Below, one piece after another: positions 50,058-58,827 of a stretch of 64,000 nt of DNA. This DNA is from an uncultured Hyphomicrobiales bacterium (lineage in GTDB: Bacteria; Pseudomonadota; Alphaproteobacteria; Rhizobiales; Xanthobacteraceae). The stretch's first letter is position 1. Each line of letters starts with the position of its first letter. The position numbers and the translations under genes were made by a program. The notes under the pieces were generated by a model, which ran no database searches, was not told where the DNA came from, and saw only the letters and a program-made list of their open reading frames with translations. The DNA lies in assembly GCA_903878085.1 (NCBI GenBank), contig CAIRGJ010000040.1:1-64000 (forward strand), read 5' to 3'.

Positions 50058-52075
50058 TGGTCGTCTACGCACTTTTCGGTGTAGCGGCGCTGGTCGCTCT
50101 GGCCCCCATCGCGGTCGCGTTCGGTGTGTCGCAGGGCAAAGACACCACTACCACGTTGATCTACGGCGCTTGCCTGATCGTCACGCTGGGCCTGTGCACG
50201 ATTGCGCTGCTCAGCCTGTTCGACGTTTCGCACACGATTTCGCAAGCGACATTGCCGCTCGGGCTGCCCTGGCTGGGCGCGCATTTCCGTATCGATGCGC
50301 TGGCGTCGTTCTTCCTGGTCGTCGTCAATCTCGGCGGCGCGGCGGCGAGCCTGTTTGCGCTCGGCTATGGCCGCCACGAAGAGTCGCCGCTGCGGGTGCT
50401 GCCGTTCTATCCGGTCTATCTCGCCGCGATGAATCTCGTGGTCATGGCCGATGACGCTTTCAGCTTCCTGGTGTCGTGGGAATTCATGTCGCTGACCTCC
50501 TGGGCGCTGGTGATCTCCAATCACCGCGTGCGCGAGAACCTGCGCGCCGGTTTCATCTATCTGCTGATGGCGGGTTTCGGCACGCTGTCGCTGCTGCTCG
50601 CCTTCGGCCTGCTCGCCGGCGCCGCCGGCAACTATGCCTTCGACGCCATTCGCGCTGCGCCTCCGGTGGCCGGCGTTGCCGCGCTGGTTTTTATTCTCGC
50701 CATCGTTGGCACCGGCTCGAAGGCCGGCCTCATTCCGCTGCATGCCTGGCTACCGCTAGCCCATCCGGCCGCGCCCAGCCATGTCTCGGCACTGATGAGC
50801 GGTGTGATGACCAAGGTCGCGGTCTACGGCTTTGTCCGCATCGTGTTCGACCTGCTCGGCACACCGGCCTGGTGGTGGAGTCTGGTGGTGCTCGCCATCG
50901 GCGGCGCCACAGCGGTGATGGGCGTGCTCTATGCGCTGATGCAGCGCGACCTTAAGCGCGTTCTGGCCTACTCAACAATCGAGAATATCGGCATCATCTT
51001 TGCCGCGCTTGGCCTGGCGCTAGCGTTCAAGACCGAGGGGCTCAACTGGGCGGCGGCGCTGGCGCTCACTGCCGGGCTGTTTCACGTCTTCAATCATTCG
51101 CTGTTCAAAAGCCTGCTGTTCTTCGGCGCCGGCAGCGTGCTCAACGCCACCGGCACGCGCGACATCGAGCAACTCGGCGGGCTGATCCACCGCATGCCGC
51201 AGACCGCCTTTGTGTTCCTAGCCGGCTGCGTCGCGATCTCGGCGCTGCCGCCGCTCAACGGCTTCGTTTCGGAATGGCTGACGTTCCAGGCCATTCTGCA
51301 AAGCCCGCAATTGCCGTCATGGGGCCTCAAGCTGATGGTGCCGGCGGTCGGCGCGCTGCTGGCGCTATCGGCCGCATTGGCCGCCGCCTGTTTCGTGCGC
51401 GCCTTCGGCTTTACGTTTCTCGGCCGCGCCCGCACGCCGGCTGCGAGCGGCGCGCAGGAGACCGACAGCAATTCGCTGGCGGCGATGTATATCGTCGCCG
51501 CGCTCTGCCTGATCGCCGGCATTCTGCCCGGCGTCTTCATCGATGCACTGGCGCCGGTGGTGCAATCTCTGGTCGGCGGCCGCATGCCGGTGCAAACCAG
51601 CGTCGAATGGCTGTCGATCGTGCCGATCGCCGAAAGCCGCAGTTCTTATAATGGGCTGCTGGTATTCGTGTTCATGATCTCGTCCGGCGCGATTGCCGCC
51701 TTCGCCATTCACCGCCTCGCTTCCGACAAAGTGCGCCGCGGCCCGGCCTGGGGCTGCGGCTATCCCGACGCCAGCACGGCGACGCAATACACCGCCGATA
51801 GTTTCGCGCAGCCGATTCGTCGCGTATTCGGCACCGTCGTGTTCCGCGCCCGCGAGATCGGCGAGATGCCGCCGCCGGGCTCGACCGAGCCGGCGCGGCT
51901 CACCGTCGAATTGCACGACCTGATCTGGGATTCGCTCTACGCCCCGATCGCCGCCGGCGTCGCGTTCGCCGCCGAGCGCCTCAATTATCTGCAGTTCCTC
52001 ACCATCCGCAGCTATCTCTCGCTGGTGTTCACGGCGCTGGTGCTGCTTCTGCTGGTGCTCGCGATATGGCCGTGA
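50054..52075 (+). CDS. hyfB: Hydrogenase-4-like antiporter subunit (HyfB type)
   Basis: The 673-residue membrane protein is a NuoL/Mrp-type antiporter-like subunit with about sixteen helices. Charged residues for proton movement are conserved: Glu in VSWEFMSLTSWALV and Lys in GTGSKAGLIPLHAWLPLAHP. In Hyf or Ehr complexes it would move protons or sodium. It is the first structural gene of the operon. The length is usual for HyfB. Confidence 0.88.
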   Translation: MMVVYALFGVAALVALAPIAVAFGVSQGKDTTTTLIYGACLIVTLGLCTIALLSLFDVSHTISQATLPLGLPWLGAHFRIDALASFFLVVVNLGGAAASLFALGYGRHEESPLRVLPFYPVYLAAMNLVVMADDAFSFLVSWEFMSLTSWALVISNHRVRENLRAGFIYLLMAGFGTLSLLLAFGLLAGAAGNYAFDAIRAAPPVAGVAALVFILAIVGTGSKAGLIPLHAWLPLAHPAAPSHVSALMSGVMTKVAVYGFVRIVFDLLGTPAWWWSLVVLAIGGATAVMGVLYALMQRDLKRVLAYSTIENIGIIFAALGLALAFKTEGLNWAAALALTAGLFHVFNHSLFKSLLFFGAGSVLNATGTRDIEQLGGLIHRMPQTAFVFLAGCVAISALPPLNGFVSEWLTFQAILQSPQLPSWGLKLMVPAVGALLALSAALAAACFVRAFGFTFLGRARTPAASGAQETDSNSLAAMYIVAALCLIAGILPGVFIDALAPVVQSLVGGRMPVQTSVEWLSIVPIAESRSSYNGLLVFVFMISSGAIAAFAIHRLASDKVRRGPAWGCGYPDASTATQYTADSFAQPIRRVFGTVVFRAREIGEMPPPGSTEPARLTVELHDLIWDSLYAPIAAGVAFAAERLNYLQFLTIRSYLSLVFTALVLLLLVLAIWP

Positions 52076-53022
52076 TCCGCGACATAGCCTTTCAGGGCGG
52101 ACAGATGCTGCTGGTGCTGCTGCTGGCGCCGCTGCTCACCGGCTTTGTGCGCAAGGTGAAAGCGCGGCTGCTGCGGCGGCAAGGCCCGCCGCTGCTGCAG
52201 CCCTATCGCGATCTGATCCGGCTGATGCGCAAGGACGCGGTGCTCGCCGACAACGCGTCGTGGCTGTTCCGCGTCATTCCCTATTTCGTGTTCGCCGCCA
52301 CCTGGATCGCGGCCTCGCTGGTGCCGACCTTCGGCAGCGGACTGCTGTTCTCCTGGTCGGCCGATCTGATCGCCCTGATCGCAGTGCTCGGCAGCGCGCG
52401 GTTTTTCCTGGCGCTGGCCGGCCTCGACGTCGGCACTGCGTTCGGCGGCATTGGCTCAAGCCGCGAGGTGATGATCGCCTCGCTGGCCGAGCCGGCGATG
52501 CTGATGATCATGTTCACGCTCGCCTTGATCGCCGGCTCGACCCAGCTTTCGACCATGTCGGCCTTCATGAATTCGCCGGAAGTGGGATTACGCGTGTCGC
52601 TCGGTCTCGGCCTGATTGCACTGATCATCGTGGCGATCGCCGAAAACGCCCGCATCCCGGTCGACAATCCGGCAACGCATCTCGAGCTGACCATGGTGCA
52701 TGAGGCCATGGTGTTGGAATATTCCGGCCGCCATCTGGCGCAGATCGAATTGGCGGCGATGCTCAAGTTGCTGCTCTATATCTCGCTGATCGCCTGCCTG
52801 TTCGTGCCCTGGGGCATCAGCCCGCCGACCGCCGATCCGGTGCATCTGGCTATCGGCGTCGTGGCCTATGTGGGCAAGCTTGCGGTTGCCGGCGTCATGC
52901 TGGCGCTGTTCGAAACGGCCATTGCCAAGATGCGGGTGTTCCGTGTGCCGGGCTTCCTCGGCGCCGCGCTGATGCTGGCGCTGCTGGCAGCGCTGCTGCG
53001 CTTCGTCTCGAGGAGCTTCTGA
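52066..53022 (+). CDS. hyfC: Complex I subunit 1-like protein (HyfC type)
   Basis: The 318-residue protein resembles NuoH/HyfC with about eight helices. It contains LLRRQGPPLLQPYRDLIRLM and ENARIPVDNPATHLELTMVHE, a conserved acidic loop that lines the quinone or electron-coupling site. It overlaps hyfB by 10 bases. It would anchor the soluble arm (HyfG/HyfI) to the membrane. Confidence 0.9.
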   Translation: MAVIRDIAFQGGQMLLVLLLAPLLTGFVRKVKARLLRRQGPPLLQPYRDLIRLMRKDAVLADNASWLFRVIPYFVFAATWIAASLVPTFGSGLLFSWSADLIALIAVLGSARFFLALAGLDVGTAFGGIGSSREVMIASLAEPAMLMIMFTLALIAGSTQLSTMSAFMNSPEVGLRVSLGLGLIALIIVAIAENARIPVDNPATHLELTMVHEAMVLEYSGRHLAQIELAAMLKLLLYISLIACLFVPWGISPPTADPVHLAIGVVAYVGKLAVAGVMLALFETAIAKMRVFRVPGFLGAALMLALLAALLRFVSRSF

Positions 53023-53684
53023 TGCGCGGATTGAGCTTCGACATCGCGCATATGCTGGCCGGCTCGCTGGTGCTGGTGAGTTTCCTGCAGCTCTATCAAG
53101 ACCGGCTGTCGGCATTGATCAATGTCTTTGCCATGCACGCATTGGTGCTGGCGTTGTCGGTGGCGTGGCAGGCTTTCGTGCAGGAAGCGCCGCATCTCTA
53201 TATCACCGCGGTGATTGCGCTGGTGTTTAAGGCCATCGTCATTCCGGTGGCGCTGCGTCGGATTATCGTGCGGCTCGGCATCCACCGCGAGATCGAGGCG
53301 GTGGTCGGCGTCGGCCTCGCCATGCTGGTCGGCATCGGGCTGGTGGCGCTGTCGATGGTGGTGATGCTGCGGGTCACCGCCGAAGCCGATCCGCTGGCGC
53401 GCGAAGACCTCGCCTTTGCGCTGTCGGTAGTGCTGCTCGGCCTTTTGGTGATGGTGACGCGACGTAACGCTGTCGGCCAGGTGATCGGCTTCATGTCGCT
53501 GGAGAACGGCCTGGTGCTGGCGGCGACCGGCGCCAAAGGCATGCCGCTGGTGGTCGAGATCAGCGTCGCCTTCTCGGTACTGATCGCTTTCATCGTCATC
53601 GGCATTTTCCTGTTCCGCATCCGCGAACGCTTCGACACCGTCGATATGCAGGCGATGGACCGGTTTCGCGGAGAGCAGCGATGA
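53022..53684 (+). CDS. hyfE: Hydrogenase-4 component E-like (HyfE)
   Basis: The 220-residue protein has about seven hydrophobic segments and a C terminus NuoK-like, with SLENGLVLAATGAKGMPLVV carrying the membrane Glu. It shares one base with the hyfC stop (TGATG). It contributes to the ion channel part of the complex. Confidence 0.85.
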   Translation: MRGLSFDIAHMLAGSLVLVSFLQLYQDRLSALINVFAMHALVLALSVAWQAFVQEAPHLYITAVIALVFKAIVIPVALRRIIVRLGIHREIEAVVGVGLAMLVGIGLVALSMVVMLRVTAEADPLAREDLAFALSVVLLGLLVMVTRRNAVGQVIGFMSLENGLVLAATGAKGMPLVVEISVAFSVLIAFIVIGIFLFRIRERFDTVDMQAMDRFRGEQR

Positions 53685-55120
53685 AATTCGACGCACTCAT
53701 CGGCGTGCTGCTGATCCCGGCACTGTCGGCGTGCCTGCTCGCCGCTTTGCCCGGCTACCGGCTGACATCGCGGTTCAATGTGCTGGCGGCGCTCGCGACA
53801 TTCGTGACCGCGGTGTCGCTGTTCGTGGTCGAGCCCAAATCCGGGCCCTATCTGCTGGTCGATGACCTCAACAAGGTCTTCATCGTGCTGACCACCTTCG
53901 TGGCCTTCACCACCAGCGCCTTCAGCGCCAGTTATATCGGCCACGAGATCGAGATCGGCCGCCTGAAACTGAGTTACGTGCGTTTCTATCACGCCATGTA
54001 CCAGGTGCTGATGTTCGCCATGAACCTCGCACTGGTCGCCAATAATATCGGCCTGATGTGGGTCGCGATCGAAATAGCGACGCTGACCACCGTGCTGATG
54101 GTCGGCATCTATCGTACCCACGAGGCGCTGGAAGCGGCCTGGAAATATTTCATCCTTGGCAGCGTCGGCATCGCGCTGGCTTTGTTCGGCACCATTCTGG
54201 TTTACATGGCGGCGCGTCCAGTGATCGGCGAGGGTCTCGACGCCATGGTGTGGACGGTGCTGGTCACGCAAGCAGCCAAATTCGATCCGGCGCTGCTCAA
54301 TGTCGCCTTCGTGTTTCTGCTGCTCGGCTACGGCACCAAAGTCGGCCTCGCGCCCTTGCACGCCTGGCTGCCGGATGCGCACGCCGAAGGTCCGACACCG
54401 ATCTCGGCGGTGCTGTCCGGCCTGCTGCTCAACGTCGCGCTCTATGCGCTGCTGCGCTTCAAGATGATCCTGGCGCTCAATCCGGCCGCGCTGGCGCCAG
54501 GGCCGCTGATGGTGACCGCCGGCCTGTTGTCCTGCGTGTTCGCCGCTTTCATGCTGTACCGGCGCCGCGACATCAAACGGATGTTTGCCTACTCCTCCAT
54601 CGAACACATGGGCATCATCGTGTTCGCCTTCGGCATGGGTGGCCCGCTCGCCAACTTCGCCGGGCTGTTGCACATGACTATGCATTCGCTGACCAAGTCG
54701 GCGATCTTTTTCGCGGTCGGCCACATTGCCCAGATCAAAGGGACGCAGAAGATCGCCGACATGGGCGGGCTGACCGTCACCCATCCGTTGCTGGGGTGGG
54801 GCCTGGTGCTCGGCGTCGTCGCCATTGCCGGACTGCCGCCGCTCGGCATTTTCATGAGCGAGTTCCTGGTGGTGAGTTCGACCTTCTCGCGCGCGCCGTG
54901 GCTGGCGATGATCCTGGTGTTCGGCATCCTCGTCGCGCTCGGCGCGCTGTTCCTGCGGCTCAATACCATTGCGTTCGGCGAGCCACGCGGCTCCACCGCG
55001 CCGGCCGAGGCGTCCTACGTGCCGATGTTCGCTCACCTTGCCATCGTGTTCATGGCGGGCATTTATCTGCCGCCGCCGCTGGTGGCCGGCTTCCAAAACG
55101 TCGCCAGATTGTTGGGATAG
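53681..55120 (+). CDS. hyfF: Hydrogenase-4-like antiporter subunit (HyfF type)
   Basis: The 479-residue protein is a second antiporter-like subunit (NuoN/HyfF). It has MWVAIEIATLTTVLMV with its membrane Glu, GYGTKVGLAPLHAWLPDAHA with the Lys, and the histidine-containing YSSIEHMGIIVFA. It overlaps hyfE by ATGA. Together with HyfB it gives the complex two ion channels, one fewer than E. coli Hyf, which also has HyfD. Confidence 0.9.
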   Translation: MKFDALIGVLLIPALSACLLAALPGYRLTSRFNVLAALATFVTAVSLFVVEPKSGPYLLVDDLNKVFIVLTTFVAFTTSAFSASYIGHEIEIGRLKLSYVRFYHAMYQVLMFAMNLALVANNIGLMWVAIEIATLTTVLMVGIYRTHEALEAAWKYFILGSVGIALALFGTILVYMAARPVIGEGLDAMVWTVLVTQAAKFDPALLNVAFVFLLLGYGTKVGLAPLHAWLPDAHAEGPTPISAVLSGLLLNVALYALLRFKMILALNPAALAPGPLMVTAGLLSCVFAAFMLYRRRDIKRMFAYSSIEHMGIIVFAFGMGGPLANFAGLLHMTMHSLTKSAIFFAVGHIAQIKGTQKIADMGGLTVTHPLLGWGLVLGVVAIAGLPPLGIFMSEFLVVSSTFSRAPWLAMILVFGILVALGALFLRLNTIAFGEPRGSTAPAEASYVPMFAHLAIVFMAGIYLPPPLVAGFQNVARLLG

Positions 55121-55122
55121 CG

Positions 55123-56535
55123 ATGAAGCTGACGCGCACCATCGTCACCGAGGAGGGCTGGAACCAGGCGAGCGATCGCCTGGCGAACGGCGGCCTGACG
55201 TTGCTCGGGTTGTGGGGCGATGCGCCGTGCGTCTATATGGCGCTGCTCGACGAGGCGACGGCCGAGATTTTGGTGCTGAGTTACGCCTGCCGCGACGGCG
55301 CCTATCCGAGTGTCGGCGCCAGACATCCGCCGGCCATCCGGCTCGAGCGCACGATCCGCGATTTGCACAAGCTCAACGCAGCCGGCGCCGTCGATACGCG
55401 GCCGTGGCTCGATCACGGCGGCGCGCCTTATGCATTCCTGCCGGCCGAGGGCGAGGGCCTGCATCAGATCGCGGTCGGTCCGGTGCATGCCGGCATCATC
55501 GAGCCCGGACACTTCCGCTTCACCGCCAATGGCGAGCATATCGTGCGGGTGGAGCAGCGGCTCGGCTATGTGCACAAGGGCATCGAGGCGCTGATGAGTG
55601 GCGCCACGCTCGACGACGCGGCGAAATTGGCGGCGCGCACCTCCGGCGATAGCACCGTGGCCTATACATATGCTTTCGCGCTGGCCGCGGAAGCCGCGCT
55701 GCAAATCGCGCCGCCACCGCGCGCGGTTTATCTGCGCGCGCTGATGGCCGAACTGGAGCGGCTCGCCAATCATTTCGGCGATATCGGCGCTATCTGTAAC
55801 GATGCCTCGTTCGCGCTGATGCATACGCAAACTGGCATTCTCCGTGAGCGCACGCTGCGCGCGGCTGAGCTCTGTTTTGGCCACCGCCTGATGATGGACG
55901 TCATCGTGCCAGGCGGCGTCATCCACGATCTCGCTGCCGATGGCCCGGCGCGTTTGGAAGAATTGCTCAGCGAAATTCGCCGCGCCTTCCCGCCCTTGGT
56001 CGAACTTTACGACAACACCGCGTCGCTACAGGACCGCACCGTCACCACCGGCATCGTCAAGCCGGACTACGCGCGCCAGTATGGCGCCGGCGGCTATGTC
56101 GGCCGCGCCTCGGGACGCAATTTCGACGCGCGCCGCGCAGTCGGCTACGAGCCCTATAGTCATCTTGCTTTCAAAGTGCCGGTGCTGGACGCCGGCGACG
56201 TCAACGCGCGGATCTGGATCCGCATTCGCGAGGTCGAGCAGAGCCTGGCGCTGATCGATCAAATTCTCAGCCTGCTGCCGACAGGCGAGATCCAGACTGC
56301 CATTCAGGCCAATGGCAAAGCCTGCGAAGGCCTCGGTCTTGTCGAAGCTTTCCGCGGCGACGTGCTGGTCTGGCTGCGGCTCGATGCCAGCGGCCAGGTC
56401 GCGCGCTGCCATCTGCGCGATGCGTCCTGGTTCCAGTGGCCGTTGCTGGAGACCGCCATCAAGGACAACATCGTCGCCGACTTTCCGCTCTGCAATAAGT
56501 CGTTCAATTGCTCGTATTCGGGACACGACCTCTGA
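55123..56535 (+). CDS. hyfG: Hydrogenase-4-like large subunit (HyfG type) without NiFe ligands
   Basis: The 470-residue protein combines a NuoC-like N-terminal domain and a NuoD-like large-subunit domain (HAGIIEPGHFRFTANGEHIV, then RLGYVHKGIEAL). Active NiFe hydrogenases have RxCGxC here; this protein has RTSGDS at residues 172-177. At the C terminus, DPCxxC is replaced by DFPLCNKSFNCSYSGHDL, with Cys457 and Cys463 only. It therefore should not bind NiFe, which fits the energy-converting-hydrogenase-related (Ehr) group. It starts 2 bases after hyfF. Confidence 0.88.
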   Translation: MKLTRTIVTEEGWNQASDRLANGGLTLLGLWGDAPCVYMALLDEATAEILVLSYACRDGAYPSVGARHPPAIRLERTIRDLHKLNAAGAVDTRPWLDHGGAPYAFLPAEGEGLHQIAVGPVHAGIIEPGHFRFTANGEHIVRVEQRLGYVHKGIEALMSGATLDDAAKLAARTSGDSTVAYTYAFALAAEAALQIAPPPRAVYLRALMAELERLANHFGDIGAICNDASFALMHTQTGILRERTLRAAELCFGHRLMMDVIVPGGVIHDLAADGPARLEELLSEIRRAFPPLVELYDNTASLQDRTVTTGIVKPDYARQYGAGGYVGRASGRNFDARRAVGYEPYSHLAFKVPVLDAGDVNARIWIRIREVEQSLALIDQILSLLPTGEIQTAIQANGKACEGLGLVEAFRGDVLVWLRLDASGQVARCHLRDASWFQWPLLETAIKDNIVADFPLCNKSFNCSYSGHDL

Positions 56536-57050
56536 TGCGCAAGACCTTGTTCGAAAGCATGACCCGCGGCCCGCTCACCGAGCCGCCGCCCGCGCCCGAT
56601 GAAGCCGGCCTCGCCGAGCTGGCGCAAAGCGTCAATCGCGCCGCCCGCGCCAAGCTTGGGCGCTCACTCTCCATTCGCCATGTCGATGCCGGCTCCTGCA
56701 ATGGCTGCGAGCTCGAACTGCATGCGCTGAGCAACGCGTTCTACGATCTCGAACGTTTCGGTCTGCGCTTCGTCGCCTCGCCGCGCCACGCCGACGTGCT
56801 GACGGTAACCGGCCCAGTCACCAAGAATATGCGCGAGGCGCTCAAGCGCACCTACGATGCCATGCCCGACCCGAAATGGGTGGTGGCGATCGGCGCCTGC
56901 GCGGTCGACGGTGGGCTGTTCGCCGCCAGCGATGTGGTTGAAGGGGGCGTCAAGGACGTGCTGCCGGTCGACCTGCACATTCGCGGCTGTCCGCCGTCGC
57001 CGACCGAACTCCTGAAGGGGCTCATCGCCTTGCTGGAGCGGGCGGCCTGA
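56535..57050 (+). CDS. hyfI: Hydrogenase-4-like small subunit (HyfI/NuoB type)
   Basis: The 171-residue protein resembles NuoB. Four cysteines that can hold the proximal 4Fe-4S cluster are Cys55 and Cys58 (SCNGCELEL), Cys122 (GACAVDGG) and Cys152 (GCPPSPTELL). It starts one base into the hyfG stop (TGATG); an in-frame ATG at 56508 would overlap hyfG. It is the last gene of the operon and no ferredoxin-type subunit follows. Confidence 0.9.
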   Translation: MRKTLFESMTRGPLTEPPPAPDEAGLAELAQSVNRAARAKLGRSLSIRHVDAGSCNGCELELHALSNAFYDLERFGLRFVASPRHADVLTVTGPVTKNMREALKRTYDAMPDPKWVVAIGACAVDGGLFAASDVVEGGVKDVLPVDLHIRGCPPSPTELLKGLIALLERAA

Positions 57051-57089
57051 GACGTCTGAATTTCCGGGTGGAGAGGCCGCGCAACGCCG

Positions 57090-57305
57090 CTAAATCAGAC
57101 TTTCCGGCCGTTTGAGCACAGCCTTGCGGTGGTTTTGCAGGCTGTAGAACTGCTCCAGCACGCTCGAGAGCAGGCTCAGCAGCACGCCATTGGTTTCGTG
57201 CTCGCAATCGATCAAGGCCACCATGGCTTGTTGTTCGCGCAATTGGATAATGGCGTCGTCCAGCCGGCGGTCGATATCCGCCAGTTCTCGTGATTTGGTC
57301 TGCAT
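57090..57305 (-). CDS. Small coiled-coil protein of unknown function
   Basis: The 71-residue product (MQTKSRELADIDRRLDDAII and onward) is a charged helix followed by a less charged helix with one Cys (ALIDCEHET). It has no membrane segment or known domain. The ATG at 57305 is preceded by AGGCGGG. It converges on the hydrogenase-like operon and is divergent from egtB. Confidence 0.6.
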   Translation of the reverse strand: MQTKSRELADIDRRLDDAIIQLREQQAMVALIDCEHETNGVLLSLLSSVLEQFYSLQNHRKAVLKRPESLI

Positions 57306-57547
57306 CGCCCCGCCTAATTCCCTTAGCCGCCTTGCTATATGGCAGATTTTTGACTGCCTAGCGGAACTCCGAAGCAAGCTTAAATGTCATGGTAAAGGCT
57401 GCGGTCACCCCGGCATCACAAGGGCGTCAGACCGCGCGAATACGCCCGTTTAAGGTTGCCGCCCGCTGGCTGCGATGGAACTATTGCTTGGATAATTCGT
57501 ATCTAACGGGTGCGATTGCTCCTGCCGGAAACGCGAGAATAAGTCCC

Positions 57548-58810
57548 ATGGCGCGCAGCGCGACGATGCCGATCCCGGACAGCGACAACAGCCGGGGAGC
57601 CGCGCCAAACAAGCGGCCGACGCCGGAAGTGCGCGCTGCCTGGACCGAAACCTTCCGTCGCGTCCGGGCCGAGACCGAGGCGCGCGCCGCGCATCTGTCG
57701 GTCGAGGACCAGATCGTCCAGTCGATGGCGGACGCCAGCCCCACCAAATGGCATCGCGCCCACGTCACCTGGTTCTTCGAGCAGTTTCTGCTGGTGCCGA
57801 ACGACCCGGGCTACAAGATATTCGACGCGCGTTTTCCGTTCCTGTTCAATTCCTATTATGTCGCCGCCGGCCCGCGTCATGCGCGCCCGCAGCGCGGCCT
57901 GATCACGCGGCCGAACGGCACTGATGTCGCCGGCTTCCGCGCCCATGTCGATACCGCGGTCGAGAAGCTGATCGCCAATGTGCCGGCGGAAATAGCGGCC
58001 GAGGTGTTTTCGATTCTGGAAATCGGTCTGCATCACGAGCAGCAGCATCAGGAACTGCTGCTCACCGATATCCTGCATGCCTTCGCACAGAATCCGACCG
58101 ACCCCGCCTATGACACGTCATGGCAAGCGCCGCGCGCCGGGTTGGGGGCGCGGGGCTTTGTCGATGTGCCGGCCGGAATCATGTCCATCGGTCATGAAGG
58201 CGACGGGTTTTGTTTCGACAACGAGACGCCGTTCCATGATGAGCTCATTCCGGAAGTGCGCATCGCGCGCCACCTCGTCAGCAATGCCGAATGGCTGGAA
58301 TTCATCAAAGCCGGCGGCTACGCGACGCCGTCGCTGTGGCTTTCCGACGGTTGGGCGGCGGTGCAGGCCGAAGTCTGGCAGGCGCCGGGCTATTGGCGTC
58401 TCAAGGACGATGCTTGGCATGCGATGACGCTCGGCGGCCTCAAGCCGGTCGATCCGCAGGCTCCGGTGATGCATGTCAGCTATTACGAAGCCGAGGCCTT
58501 CGCGCGGTTCGCCGGAAAGCACCTGCCGAGCGAGGCGGAATGGGAGGTTGCGGCCCGCGCCGGGCTCATCGCCGACGCCTTCGGGGTGGCTTGGCAATGG
58601 ACGCGGAGTGCTTATCTGCCGTTTCCAGGCTACCGCGCGGCCGAAGGGGCGCTCGGCGAATACAACGGCAAGTTCATGGTCAACCAGATGGTGTTGCGCG
58701 GCTCGTCGCTGGCAACGCCCGAGGGGCACGCCCGCGTCAGCTGCCGCAATTTCTTCTATCCGCCGGCGCGCTGGCAGTTCAGCGGCGTGCGGCTCGCCGA
58801 ATTTGGTTGA
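57548..58810 (+). CDS. egtB: Ergothioneine sulfoxide synthase EgtB
   Basis: The 420-residue protein has an N-terminal DinB-like domain (WHRAHVTWFFEQF and HHEQQHQELLLTDI, carrying the iron-binding histidines). A C-terminal formylglycine-generating-enzyme-like domain follows (VSYYEAEAFARFAGKHLPSE). EgtB oxidatively joins a thiol (gamma-glutamylcysteine or cysteine) to hercynine. The start at 57548 gives the family length. egtD follows 17 bases later, confirming the pathway. No egtA, egtC or egtE is adjacent. Confidence 0.9.
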   Translation: MARSATMPIPDSDNSRGAAPNKRPTPEVRAAWTETFRRVRAETEARAAHLSVEDQIVQSMADASPTKWHRAHVTWFFEQFLLVPNDPGYKIFDARFPFLFNSYYVAAGPRHARPQRGLITRPNGTDVAGFRAHVDTAVEKLIANVPAEIAAEVFSILEIGLHHEQQHQELLLTDILHAFAQNPTDPAYDTSWQAPRAGLGARGFVDVPAGIMSIGHEGDGFCFDNETPFHDELIPEVRIARHLVSNAEWLEFIKAGGYATPSLWLSDGWAAVQAEVWQAPGYWRLKDDAWHAMTLGGLKPVDPQAPVMHVSYYEAEAFARFAGKHLPSEAEWEVAARAGLIADAFGVAWQWTRSAYLPFPGYRAAEGALGEYNGKFMVNQMVLRGSSLATPEGHARVSCRNFFYPPARWQFSGVRLAEFG

Positions 58811-58827
58811 GTAAACAGGAATTAGAG

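Noticed and set aside
53198-55096. 632-codon open frame antisense to hyfE/hyfF
   Set aside because: His/Arg/Gln-rich mirror of a membrane-protein gene with no recognisable fold or ribosome site.
54058-55122. N-terminal extension of the hyfG frame over hyfF
   Set aside because: It runs inside hyfF in another frame and is Arg/His-rich; the ATG at 55123 sits 2 bases after the hyfF stop and gives the usual start.
50054-57050. Calling the cluster a true hydrogenase-4
   Set aside because: Both NiFe-binding cysteine pairs are absent in the large subunit and no maturation genes are present.
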